A stretch of 64,000 nucleotides of DNA from Erinaceus europaeus (lineage: Eukaryota; Chordata; Mammalia; Eulipotyphla; Erinaceidae): positions 1 through 64,000 of the forward strand of contig NW_026647288.1 in NCBI RefSeq assembly GCF_950295315.1, in the 5' to 3' direction. The first letter of the stretch is position 1, and every line of letters begins with the position of its first letter. The position numbers were made by a program, and so were the translations under genes. Under the pieces are notes generated by a model. That model was not told where the DNA came from. It searched no databases and was given only the letters and a program-made list of their open reading frames with translations. This document shows positions 44,406 through 53,962 of this stretch, one piece after another.

Positions 44406-44700
44406 TTTTTCATTTTTAGTTAATTTATTTATTGACTTATTGTCTTTAGGGTTATCGCTGGGGCTCCATGTTGGCACTACTAATCCATTGCTCCTGGCAG
44501 CCATTTCTTTCCATTTTATTTAATAAGACAGAAAGAAATTAAAGGGGGGGTAGAGTTGGAGAGAGAAAGACATCTACAGACCTGCTTCACTGCTCATGAA
44601 GTGTCCTCCCTGCAGGTGGGGAGTGGGGGCTCGAACCAGGATCCTTATATGATCCTTAGTATTACATGTGCTTAACTGGGTACGCTACCACCCTGCCCCC
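44406..44700 (-). mobile_element. SINE-B, antisense, with target duplication
   Basis: Reversed module ('aatccattgctcctggcagcc'), body ('tccctgcaggtggggagtgggggctcg'), B-like box and head. TGAATGGAGTTTC flanks it at 44393-44405 and 44701-44713, defining both ends. Confidence 0.92.
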
Positions 44701-44713
44701 TGAATGGAGTTTC

Positions 44714-45104
44714 CTTAAGGAAGTATGCACTGACTTTCATTTGATAGAATCTGAGAGGCTTTGTATCTGAGCTCCTGAATGACGAAAATGACTTTACCTT
44801 AGAGGAGCTCAACTCTGTTAGGGGGTTGAACTTTGGACACAAGAGAAATGATTCATTAGAAGGAGGAAGAGGAGAAAAACAATTCTATGGGGCAGGCTTA
44901 CTTAGGAAGGTTCAGTCAAGAGACAAAATGGCTCTTGCTCTGTCATTCTGTGTTAGGCAAGTTTCTGAACAATCTACAGAAGTTAGGTTTCAAGACAATT
45001 AACTTTACAAGGTGTAATGGAGTCTGCTACTTCTGTCTGCTGAGAATTCCCTGAAAAATCCAACTTCTAGAAAAATAAATAAATAAAATTTTAAAATAAC
45101 TGTT
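44714..45104. other. Unique DNA
   Basis: Ends in an A/T-rich run near the tail of the following antisense element. No other feature was seen. Confidence 0.5.
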
Positions 45105-45720
45105 CATATATTTTTATTTTTTATTTATTTATTTTATTTATAAAAAGTAAACACTGAGCAAACCATAGCATAAGAGGGGTACAACTCCACACATTTCCCA
45201 CCACCAGAACTCTGTATCCTATCCCCTCCCCTGATAGCTTTCCTATTCTTTAACCCTCTGGGAGTATGGACCCAAGGTCATTATGGGAGGCAGAAGGTGG
45301 AAGGTCTGGCTTCTGTAATTGCTTCCTTGCTGAACATGGGCATTGACAGGTAGATCCACACTCCCAGCCTGCCTCTCTCTTTCCCTAGTGGGGCGAGGTT
45401 CTGGGGAATCAGAGCTCTAGGACACATTGGTGGGGTTGTCTGTCCAGGGAAGTCTGGTTGGCATCATGCTAGCATCTGGAACCTGGTGGTTGACAAGAGA
45501 GTTAACATACAAAGCTAAACAAGTTGTTGACTAATCATGAACCTAAAGGCTGGAGTAGTGCTGATGAAGAATTGGGGGGGGGGGGTTTCCATTTTGTAGA
45601 TAGCTAGTAGGCATATTTTAGTTATATTCCAAATGGCCTGTGGTTATACTAGTTTTTTCCCCCTGAGCCTGAAATCTGATATGCAGGTGGATCCAAGTTA
45701 TTATATAGTCTGCAGTGAGT
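45105..45720 (-). mobile_element. L1 3-prime family, antisense
   Basis: The T-rich start (reversed A tail) is followed by the full 3-prime family in reverse ('cacatttcccaccaccagaactctg', 'gcttctgtaattgcttccttgctg', 'gtctgtccagggaagtctggttgg'), then an older part up to 'ggtggatccaagttattatatagtctgc'. A poly-G run lies at 45575-45586. Confidence 0.8.
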
Positions 45721-46394
45721 CAGTATGAAGTTCATAATGAAAGCTGTCTACTTAGACTTAGATATCCTCCTCATCTATTTCCTATTATACTTCCCTGATT
45801 CACTCCCAAGATATCCTTATGAAAGCAAGGAATGCAAAAGTTGAATAAGGGCAAGAGGTTGGCATACTTTAATGATGACTCTTTAGTCACTATCAGGCCA
45901 CCCCATCAGCTGGGGCCCTAGTCAGGAGTCCTGAGATTCCCAAACAGACATGATGGGCCTAGACCTCAAATAAATTCCTCTCTCCATTGTTACCGGACAT
46001 CTCTATCAAGAACAACAAAACAGACCCCTTTGTGGGCCCCCAAAGGACCTTGCCCTCAACTTGGATCAACAACGGTAGAGAATGTTCCATCCTTCAAAGG
46101 GAACTCTATGCTACACCTGAGGAAGATGGGTCGATATTGGGGCAGCTTGGAACGTTCCTACTCATGACCACAGAATGTGAGCTCAGATCTACGGGGATGC
46201 AGAGGTCAAATAGGCTCCTAAGCTGAATATGGGCCCCAGATCACATCAAATCAATGGGGTTTACAATCAACAATATTTATATGCCTTTCCCATATTTGGG
46301 AGCTACTCTCTTCCCTGAACCAGCTTTCTGGTCCCTTTCCCAGCCATGACAACATCTCCCCAGATAATAACTTGGATCCGCCTACATATCAGAT
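45721..46394 (+). mobile_element. Probable L1 3-prime family segment in opposite orientation
   Basis: Its right end (46360-46394, 'ataacttggatccgcctac...cagatt') is the reverse complement of 45675-45708 in the neighbouring antisense element. This segment therefore seems to be in sense on the plus strand. It contains a 79-codon frame (45987-46226) with no known motif. Orientation and family are inferred from that one shared 34-bp stretch. Confidence 0.5.
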
Positions 46395-46454
46395 TAAAAA
46401 AATAATTTTTTAAAAAACTAGTTCATTTTTCTTTGACAAACCCATTCCATGAAG

Positions 46455-46562
46455 TGTGTCATGGTTGTTGTTGTTAAGACAGAGAGAGAAATGAGAGTAA
46501 AGGGAGGGGAGGGAGAGAGACCTCTAGCCCTGCTTTACCATTTGTGAAGACTGGAACCAAGT
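46455..46562 (-). mobile_element. SINE-B fragment, antisense
   Basis: 'ggttgttgttgttaagacagagagagaaatgag' then 'gcaaccatttgtgaag'-like body. The head is missing. Confidence 0.6.
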
Positions 46563-46727
46563 CTATCACTTTTTAATTTATTTATAAACTAAACAATAAA
46601 AAAATATTGACAAGACCATAGGATAAGAGGGGTACAAATCCACACAATTCGCACCACCAGAGTTCCATATCCCATCTCCTTTAATTGGAAGGTTCCCCAT
46701 TCTTTATCCCTCTGGAAATATGGACCA

Positions 46728-47083
46728 AAAAAAATTTCTTTTTTGCCTCCAGGGTTATTGCTGGGGCTCAGTACCTGCACTTCGAATCCACTGATCCTGG
46801 AGGCTATTTTTTCCATTTTGTTGACCTTGCTGTTCTTTGTTGTTGTTATTGTTTTTGTTCTTATTGTTGTCATTGTTGTTGAATAGGACAGAGAGAAATG
46901 AAGAGAGGAGGGGAAGACAAAAGGGGGAGAGAAAGATAGACGCCTGCAGACCTGTTTCACTGCTTGTAAAGCGACTCCCCCTGAAGGTGGGGAGCCGGGG
47001 GCTCAAAGCGGGATCCTTACGCTGGTCTTCGCATTTGGAGCCATGTGTGCTTAACCCGCTGCGTTACCGCCCTGCCCCCTGGA
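46728..47083 (-). mobile_element. SINE-B, antisense, full length
   Basis: Reversed module 'cttcgaatccactgatcctggaggc', (TTG)n spacer, body ('cgactccccctgaaggtggggagccggggg'), B-like 'gctcaaagcgggatcc' and head ('cttaacccgctgcgttaccgccctgcccc'). 'atggaccaa' at 46721 and 'tggaccaac' at 47081 hint at the flanking duplication. Confidence 0.92.
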
Positions 47084-47203
47084 CCAACATTCTTTCTGGG
47101 ATGCAGAACGTGGAAGGTCTGGCTTCTGTAATTGCTTCTCCACTGAACATGGGCATTGGCAGGTTGACCCATAGCCCAGCATATTTTTATCTATCCTAGT
47201 GGG

Positions 47204-47406
47204 ACGCTGTTGACTGGCTACGGAAAAAGGGCAAATGCTAGAAGAAGAAGAAGGAGAAGAAGAAGAAGAAGAAGAAGAAGGAGGAGGAGGAGGAGGAGGA
47301 GGAGGAGGAGGAGGAGGAGGAGGAGGAGGAGGAGGAGGAGGAGAAGGAGAAGGAGAAGGAGAAGGAGAAGGAGAAGGAGAAGGAGAAGGAGAAGGAGAAG
47401 AAGAAG
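47204..47406 (+). mobile_element. Second AAG-tailed non-LTR fragment with expanded tail
   Basis: Only the last 12 codons and stop remain (reading DAVDWLRKKGKC, TAG at 47239-47241). They match the end of the element at 32771-33011 with two base differences over about 36 nt. An AAG-type tail starts directly at the stop, as in the first copy, and has grown to about 165 bp of AAG, then AGG, then GGAGAA units. GTGGG occurs just before (47199-47203) and just after (47407-47411), fitting a short target duplication in the L1 3-prime host. Confidence 0.8.
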
Positions 47407-47534
47407 GTGGGGCAGGTTCTGGAGAGGTGGGGTTCCAGAACATGTTGGTGAGGTTGTCTACCCAAGGAAATCAGGTTGGTGTCATGGTAGCATCTGCAAC
47501 TTGGTGGCAAGAGTACTGGAGCTGAAGGGTTGAC

Positions 47535-47660
47535 AACTTTTTTTTTTTTTTAATGGCTAGAGCACTGCTCAGTTCTGACTACTGGTATTGTTGGGAATTG
47601 AACCCAGGACTTATAGTATGCAAGTCTTGTACACCACATTAACACTCCAATCCTGTTCAG
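47535..47660 (-). mobile_element. SINE-C, antisense
   Basis: Poly-T, 'ggctagagcactgctcagttctgac', 'gggaattgaacccaggac' and 'gtacaccacattaacactccaatcc'. Confidence 0.8.
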
Positions 47661-47734
47661 ATCTTTCATAGGGGGAGAAAGCAATTCATACCTTTTGCAT
47701 TATTTGTTAGACCTAGATCTTGGGTCTAGGTTTC

Positions 47735-47900
47735 TTTCATTTGAGTGCCCATATAACCGTGAGCAAGGATCTGGGTTCAAGCCCCCGATCCCCACCTGCA
47801 GGTAGAAAGCCTCACTATCTCTTTTCCTCTCTATCTTCCTCTGCCCTCTCAATTATACTCTGTCCTGTCAAATAAAATAAATAAATAAAATAAATGAAAA
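47735..47900 (+). mobile_element. SINE-A with internal deletion
   Basis: 'ataaccgtgagcaaggatctgggttcaagccc', then 'cacctgcaggtagaaagcctcac' joins directly to the CT-rich part, skipping the middle of the body. It ends 'gtcaaataaaataaataaat'. Confidence 0.8.
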
Positions 47901-47968
47901 GGGAAGTGAGAGAACACTTTCAGGGTAACTTTGGTAAAAAAAGGGTGACATAAAATAATGGTCTTGGG

Positions 47969-48265
47969 GGGCCAGGCAGTGATGCAGCGGGTTAAGCGCA
48001 CACAGTATGAAGTACAAGGACCCGCATGAGGATCCCAGTTTGAGCCCCTGGCTCCCCACCTGCAGGGGTGTCTCGTCACAAGAGGTAAAGCAGGTGTGCA
48101 GGTGTCTCTCTCCTTCTATCTCCCCATCCCCTTTCAATTTCTCTCTGTCCTGTTGATAAATAAATAAATAAATAAATAGCCTCCAGGAGCAGTGGATTCT
48201 TAGCACAGGCGCTAAGCTTAAGCGATAACCCTGGAGGAGAAAGAGAGAGAGAGAGAGAGAGAGAG
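47969..48265 (+). mobile_element. SINE-B with target duplication
   Basis: Head 'ggccaggcagtgatgcagcgggttaagcgc', body, (AATA)n linker (48154-48177), 'ctccaggagcagtggattcttag' module and a (GA)n tail. 'aatggtcttggg' upstream and 'aatagtcttggg' downstream (48268-48279) flank it. Confidence 0.9.
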
Positions 48266-48384
48266 GAATAGTCTTGGGTGACACATTCAATTTTTTTTTA
48301 ATGACTCCCCTTCCTTTACTGAGACAAGACTTCCCATAGTCCTCTCTCTGTTCCTTTTAAAACTGGATTCTGCAGAAGCAAACT

Positions 48385-48525
48385 CTTTTTTTTTTTTTTT
48401 TTTTTAACCAGAGCACTGCTCAGCTCTGGCTTATGGTGGTGCATGCAGGGGATTGAACCTGGGAGTTTGGAGCCTCAGGCATGAGAGTCTGTTTGCATAA
48501 CCATTATGCTATTTACCCCTGCCCA
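48385..48525 (-). mobile_element. SINE-C, antisense, well preserved
   Basis: Poly-T (48387-48405), 'ccagagcactgctcagctctggcttatggtgg', 'gattgaacctgggag' and 'gcataaccattatgctatttaccc'. Confidence 0.9.
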
Positions 48526-48721
48526 GAAGCAAACTCTTAATATTCAGTGTGCTGGCTTGAAAAGCTAGCAATGCTTTATGTACCAATTCAGTTTGCCTTT
48601 CCTGTCCCGCCTCTACCCCACACAGCTCAGCTGACCACACAGACTCTGTCACTCTCTCTGCTGACATCAGTGAGAAAGAAGGTGCAAGTCAGTGAGGGAG
48701 GTGGCAGTTGGGAGAGAAGTA

Positions 48722-48870
48722 GCAGGGACTGGAGACAGCACAGTAGTTAATGCGCAGGACCTGCAATAAAGACAGGCCAGGTTGGCTCCCCTCCCCTCCC
48801 CCTTGCTACCCGTAGCCAGAGCTCATGAGTGCTCTGTCCAAAAAGCAAATCAAGGAGAAAGAAAGGGGGG
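48722..48870 (+). mobile_element. SINE-C
   Basis: 'actggagacagcacagtagttaatgcgcaggacctgc', 'ccaggttggctcccctccc', 'gtagccagagctcatgagtgctctg' and a purine tail before the poly-G at 48866-48879. Confidence 0.7.
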
Positions 48871-48879
48871 GGGGGGGGG

Positions 48880-49560
48880 GAAGCACAGCACATAAGAGCA
48901 AAGAGAGATGCCTTTGACTCTTTCCAGTGACATCGGGCAGGGAGAAATGACAAGACCGCAGGATAAAAGAGGATGGCGCTTGGATTTTGTGATGGTGATG
49001 ACAGTGATAGCCAAGCCCACCCCAAAGCTCTTCTGATCTTGGGACTCGGCACATGACACCATCCTGATGACCTATATGTGTCACCCCCCCAACCCCCCAC
49101 CACCCAGTCCACATGGCTCTGTGTGCTATAGAGCAGCTACCAGTGGGAATAATTGACGGAGATGAAGCTATGGGCAGGCTGCATAGATCATGGGCCCAGA
49201 TCTAATTCCGGCCTGGTCCACTCAATTACACAGACGCTCCTCACTGGAGCAGAGAGGCTACTTACTGTAAATCAGTTCAGTCACCAGCACGGATGCCACT
49301 GGGTAACTACATTTGCCATGCTTCAGCCATCCATAAGGCAGCCATCGGCAGCATGACCGCTGAGTCTATGGTCACACAGCTGGCTTCTCCCAACAGCCTG
49401 GTGTCTCCTAGACAGACAGGCAGGCAGGCAGGCAGACAGGGAGAGGTGGGGCAGAGAAATGACTGGGGAAGAGGGTTTCAGGGCTCCAGTCCTGGCTCCC
49501 TCAGTGATTCCTCAAGCCATTTCCCTGTGTCAGGCTCAATCTCCCCTTCTGCAAAATCAA
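48880..49560. other. Unique DNA, no recognised feature
   Basis: A short (CAGG)n tract lies at 49416-49440. Frames 49153-49356 and 49293-49580 have no motif. A weak MIR-like 'caagccatttccctgtg' lies near 49512. Confidence 0.5.
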
Positions 49561-49562
49561 GG

Positions 49563-49770
49563 AGAGGTGCACCTGGGTAAGTATACCACTGCAGTGCACG
49601 AGGAACATAGTTCAAGCCCCTGGTCCCCACCTGCAGGGGGGAAGCTTCACAATTAGTGGAGCAGGTTGCACATGCCTTGTCTTTCTCCTTCTCTGTGTCC
49701 CTCTACCCTCTCGATTTCTCTCTGTCTCAATTCCATAATAAATAAAATAAATACATTTTTTAAAATGAAA
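49563..49770 (+). mobile_element. SINE-A, 5-prime truncated
   Basis: Starts at 'gaggtgcacctgggtaag', retains B-like box and body, ends 'ttccataataaataaaataaata'. 'aaaatcaaggagag' (49552-49565) and 'aaaatcaagaagag' (49771-49784) are the flanking duplication. Confidence 0.88.
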
Positions 49771-49844
49771 AAAAATCAAGAAGAGAGATTATAAATCACC
49801 ACACACAATAGTTTAATTAATTAATTAATTAATATTTTAAAGGG

Positions 49845-49985
49845 CCAAGGAGGTGGTTCAGTGGGTAGACCACAGGACTCGAATGCCTTTTCAATCCCTG
49901 GCAATAAGTGTACTGGAGCAAGTGCATTGGTTCTCTCTCTCTCTATCTCTATCTCTCTATCTCATAATGTAAATAATAGTGTCAA
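49845..49985 (+). mobile_element. SINE-C, degraded
   Basis: 'gccaaggaggtggttcagtgggtagaccac' resembles a tRNA A-box half. B box eroded. (CT/AT)n-rich end (49932-49965). Confidence 0.7.
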
Positions 49986-50179
49986 CTCCAAGATACACAA
50001 GAGGCCATTCATCTCCAGTCTTATGTCAGAACGTGAGTGCTTCAGACCTTTAGACCTACCTCGTGAAGGCACATGGATCTGGGCCCTCAACTAATTGGCT
50101 TTTAATCAGTCGATGTACAATGTAATCATTTTACTCTCTTGAGGTCTCAGTTTTCCCATCTGTACGATGGGCTCACAGT

Positions 50180-50262
50180 CAATGGAGGGGGTGGGGCTTG
50201 AACCTGGGTCCTTGGCCACTGTAATGTGTGATCTCAACAAGATGCACCACCACCAGACCTCA
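50180..50262 (-). mobile_element. SINE-A head fragment, antisense
   Basis: 'gtggggcttgaacctgggtccttgg' followed by 'gatctcaacaagatgcaccaccaccagacc'. Only the 5-prime half of the SINE is present. Confidence 0.8.
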
Positions 50263-50354
50263 GCCAGTCACTGATTGATTCTTGTCTATCTTCCTGCTGC
50301 TTTAAGAGCTGTAGACATGGAACATTGCGCTGGTTGTCTTTCTAATTTCTTTTA

Positions 50355-50634
50355 ACTTTATTTTTTTAAAAAACTATATTACTTTTATTTATTGGATAAA
50401 GATAGCCAGAAATAGAAAGGGTGGGAAGAGACAGAGAGGGAGAGAGAAAGAGAGATATCTGCAGCACTGCTTCACCACATGCAAAGCTTTCCCCCTGCAG
50501 GTAGGAAGGCAGCTATGGTCACCACTATACCACCAACGCAACTAGCCCCTGCAGGTAGGGACTGGGGCCTTAAACCTGGGTCCTTGAGCACAATAACGCG
50601 TGTGCTCAACCAGGTGTGCTACCACCTGGCCCTT
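50355..50634 (-). mobile_element. SINE-A, antisense, with internal 54-bp duplication/insertion
   Basis: The body block 'cccctgcaggtagg' occurs twice, at 50492-50505 and 50546-50559. The segment between them ends in a partial reversed head ('actataccaccaacgc'). This looks like an internal rearrangement or fusion of two SINE copies. Confidence 0.85.
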
Positions 50635-50639
50635 GAATT

Positions 50640-50800
50640 GTTTTTTTTGTTTGTTTGTTTGTTTGTTTTGTTTTGTTTTTTGTGAGACTTCCCTGAGGTC
50701 GACTAGTCAGGCATCGAACTCGATTCTCCGTAACATCTACTCCGAGATAAGCAGTCACCAGGTGCTGGCACAGATTATAGGCCAAAGGGTGTGTTGGGTG
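50640..50800 (-). mobile_element. Unidentified short retroposon-like insert, antisense
   Basis: On the minus strand about 120 bp of unfamiliar, CpG-retaining sequence ('cggagtagatgttacggag', 'aatcgagttcgatgcc', 'tagtcgacctcaggg') ends in a long A-rich tail (reverse of the (TTTG)n at 50641-50680). 'agttcgatgcc' loosely resembles a B box. I do not recognise the source RNA. Confidence 0.4.
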
Positions 50801-50989
50801 TTTTCTCTGCCTATATGATCATCTTCCTAAAGAAAGAACTTGTATTGTAGTCACTTTTTCAGGATGTCTTTTTAACAAGTAGCAGGTTGAGACTTGAATC
50901 CTGATGTCTCTGAATGCCAGAGACTTGCTCCAGTGTCTCCCAAGGTTCTTTTTCTTCTTCTGTGTTTGCTCAGGATGCAAGAAGCAAAA

Positions 50990-51365
50990 AACCCCAGCAA
51001 ATCAGCCTAAAACAGGGAACATCTGCATACAGTGGGAAGCTACTCAGCCTTAAAAAAAAAGGATACAAATCCTCACCTTTTTTGACTCTAAGTGTGGGCC
51101 TAGAGGGCATTATGCTAAACAAAATAAACCAACCACCTGGGAACAAATGCTACCTGATTCCACCTAGGAGCTACATAAAATAGCCAGACTCTTAGACACC
51201 AGCAGAATGGTAGCTGCTGTAGACTGGGGGAGGAGACAGGGAGAGTTTAGTCAAGGAAGGGGCAGAGTGTCTCAGTTACACAAGAAGAATCAAGTCTAGA
51301 GGCCAGCTGTACATCACTGTGCCTCCAACCAGAATATGATCTTGTACACTGAAAATTCTGTTAAA
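50990..51365 (+). mobile_element. Old L1 3-prime end
   Basis: 'acatctgcatacagtgggaagctactcagcc', 'gcattatgctaaacaaaataaacc', 'gaatggtagctgctgtagactggggg' and 'aatatgatcttgtacactgaaaattctg' follow the L1M ORF2-end/3-prime-UTR order. Confidence 0.7.
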
Positions 51366-51384
51366 CGGCATATATTCTTTCTAT

Positions 51385-51750
51385 ATGAAGACAGAGAAGT
51401 ACCCTCGGCAGATGACCTCACCACTGTGTCCTGGAACCTCACCTCTCCAGAGCCCTACCCGACTAGGGAAAGATAGAAACTGGCTGAGGATATGGATCGA
51501 CCTGCCAATGACCATGTCCAGCGGAGAAGCAATTACAGAAGTCTGAACTCCCACCTGCTGCACCCCATAAAGAATTTTGGTCCACACTTCCAGAGGGACA
51601 AAGAATAGGGAAGTTTCCAATGGAGGGGATGGGACAGGGAACTCTGGTAGTGGGATTTGTATGGAATTGTACCCCTGTTATCTTACAATCTTTAATCATT
51701 ATTAAATCACTAATAAAAAATAACAATAAAATACTTTTTAAAGACTTTAA
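51385..51750 (+). mobile_element. L1 3-prime family, sense, subtype 1
   Basis: 'atgacctcaccactgtgtcctggaacctc' through 'cttccaatggaggggatggg' to 'ttattaaatcactaataaaaaataac' and an A-rich end. It shares this ending with 20955-21175 and 31350-31490. Confidence 0.85.
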
Positions 51751-51774
51751 AAAAAAAGCCTTTAGGTCCATGAT

Positions 51775-52190
51775 AATTCAACAATTTGTTTGGCTTTGTA
51801 TGTTAACTCTCTTTTCAGCCACCAGGTTCTTCATCACGCTAGCATGATGAAGACCAGACTTCCCTGGACAGACAATGCCACCAATGTGTCCTGGAGCTCC
51901 ACTTCCCCAGAGCCCTTCCCCACTGGGGAAAGAGAGAGACAGGCTGGGAGTATGGACCAGCCTGCCAACGCCCATGTTCAGCAGGGAAGCAATTACAGAA
52001 GCCAGACCTTCCACCTTCTGCACCCCACAATGACCTTGGGTCCATACTCCCAGAGGGATAAAGAATAGGAAAGCTATCAGGGGAGGCATTGGGATACAGA
52101 GTTCTGGTGGTGGGAATTGTGTGGAGTTGTACCCCTCTTATCCTTTTGTTAATGTCTCCTTTTTTAAATAAATTTAAATTTTTTTAAAGG
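51775..52190 (+). mobile_element. L1 3-prime family, sense, subtype 2
   Basis: 'tttgtatgttaactctcttttcagccaccagg' through 'cttccctggacagacaatgcc' to 'gctatcaggggaggc' and 'tttttaaataaattt'. It lies head-to-tail behind subtype 1 and shares its ending with 41695-42008 and 45105-45720. Confidence 0.85.
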
Positions 52191-52199
52191 GGGGGGAGA

Positions 52200-52380
52200 G
52201 GAACTGGGCATAATGGTCATGCCAAAGACTTTTATGGCCTAGCCTCTGAGATCTCAGGTTCAACCCCCAGCACATCACCATAAACCAGAGCTGAGCAGTG
52301 CTCTGGTATCTTTCTTTCTGTATCTTTCTCACCGTCTCTCTTTCATAACATTGTGTCTGCATAAATATTTTTTTTTAAGA
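52200..52380 (+). mobile_element. SINE-C
   Basis: 'gaactgggcataatggtcatgcc', 'tctcaggttcaacccccagcac', 'cataaaccagagctgagcagtgctctgg' and a poly-T/A end. Confidence 0.9.
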
Positions 52381-53630
52381 GAGAGAAAAGGAAAGATTTT
52401 ATTTCCCAAAGGACTATATGTATCACCTTATTGGCATCAATACCTATCTTTGCTAAATCCTAGTACCTTCAACTGTTCGGGGGAATAAATAGAAGTCACT
52501 CTACAGAGTTTTATCTAAAGACTAAACAACATCAACCTTGCAAAATGTTTGGCATGAAGCCTGGGACCTAATAAAGGCCCAATGGATGCTTGCTTCAACT
52601 GTTTTTGTTTTTATCAGCTGCTGCAGCATTCTGATGGTCCCAGCGCCAGAAAGACTGCTAAGAACTCATGTCCCACCATCACCTGCTCCCTTGCTCAGAA
52701 ATTTCTGCCGACCAGTCAAAGCTAAATGTCTTGACAGACAAGTCAGGATCCCCACCCTCACCTTGGAAGAAGGGTTATTCAATTAAAAATCTAAGGGGCC
52801 CTAGGGGGTCTAAAAAAAAAAAAACCCTTTAAACAGAAAATACTTAAATTCAGATTGAACACCAGCTCCCACCGTCAGCCACATTCTGCTCCTTAGGATG
52901 AACAGAGTTTGACTCAAGTTTTGGCAAGTTTTCTGAGATAGATAAGTGGGCAGATAAATAGTATGAAGCCACGATATGACACATTTGACTTTTTTTTTTC
53001 AGCACGATCAGAGAGTAGGGCTTTTTTTTTTTTTTTTCATTGCATGAAGACTAGAGGACTTCATCAATTTTCCTAAGGGCCTCTCTTAATCCTTTGATAC
53101 ACAAATCATTCGTGTTTGAAGCACCTGCTGTGTCAACTGGCCTGATGCTACCACATTCTCATCCATCAAACGCTTGGCTTGTCATTAGAGCTGCTCTCCA
53201 GGAAGATTTCCCTTCACTTTATGAAATCCTGCATCTTTTGCCAAATTTGCAATTCTACTTTGCAATCCATTTGCATTGTGTTTGCATAGGACTGGTGAGA
53301 CCTCCAGCCGCTAGCCTTCTGAAGTGTCTGTCCGTGGGTGTTTTGTGCTCATGTCAAGTGGGCGGGGCAGCTTTTGGGTAATCGTCTTCATATTATGATG
53401 TGTGTTTCTCTCCACCACTCTGTACAGCACAAGCTCAAAGAGTAAAGGTCTGATTCATGGGGCTTCCTTCAATTTTGATTCTAACCCGTGAGCATAAAGT
53501 CTCCATCTTGAGTGGACCATGTTAAAGACCCTCTCAACTTGAGCTAGACCGAGTAAGTTTCTCTCCCTCAGAATAGACATTTCTTGGCTCATTGCTCTGG
53601 ACACTGGAGTTCTCATGTCTATCTTTCTTT
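52381..53630. other. Unique DNA, possible conserved noncoding block
   Basis: Poly-T runs lie at 52989-52999 and 53022-53037. 53090-53400 has an unusually balanced composition, with a perfect octamer ATTTGCAT (53269-53276) and a GC box (GGGCGGGG near 53362). The 95-codon frame 53094-53381 has no known motif. Confidence 0.45.
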
Positions 53631-53634
53631 GTCT

Positions 53635-53780
53635 TGTTTTGTTTTTTGTTTGTTTGTTTGTTTGTTTTTCCCAGATCACTGCTCAGCTCTGGTTTCCAGT
53701 GGTGCTGGGGACTAAACCTGGGAACTCAGAGCCTCAAGCATGAAAGTCAGTTTGAATAACCATTATACTGTCTCCCCAGA
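53635..53780 (-). mobile_element. SINE-C, antisense
   Basis: (TTTG)n tail reversed, 'cagatcactgctcagctctgg', 'gactaaacctgggaac' and 'gaataaccattatactgtctcccc'. Confidence 0.88.
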
Positions 53781-53859
53781 TCTATATTCCATTGTTTGAT
53801 ATAAATTATTTAGTTTACACTAGTAAGAAGTGGACAAATGTCAAAAATTAGATTTGCTA

Positions 53860-53962
53860 GTGGTATGTGGAAAAGTAAGAAATGTTGTATGTACCAACTC
53901 CTGTATTTTATTGTCAGCTATAGACTGTTAACCTCCCCCAATAAAGACAATTCTTTAAAAAG
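53860..53962 (+). mobile_element. L1 3-prime end with AATAAAG
   Basis: 'gaaatgttgtatgtaccaactcctgtattttattgtcagc' followed by 'ctgttaacctcccccaataaag' and an A-rich end. It is the sense counterpart of the antisense ends at 27.7 and 29.3 kb. Confidence 0.7.

Larger units (their letters stand above)
46565..47530 (-). mobile_element. L1 3-prime family, antisense, twice interrupted
   Basis: Three pieces: 46565-46727 (tail to 'ctctggaaatatgg'), 47084-47203 ('gcagaacgtggaaggtctggcttctg' to 'tatcctagtggg') and 47407-47530 ('gtggggcaggttctggag' to 'aacttggtggcaagag'). The gaps are a SINE-B and an AAG-tailed LINE fragment. Confidence 0.85.

Noticed and set aside
47235..47533. Long frames encoding poly-Arg, poly-Glu or poly-Gly
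   Set aside because: They are translations of the AAG/AGG/GGAGAA microsatellite. The same holds for 1974-2282 and 61808-62273.
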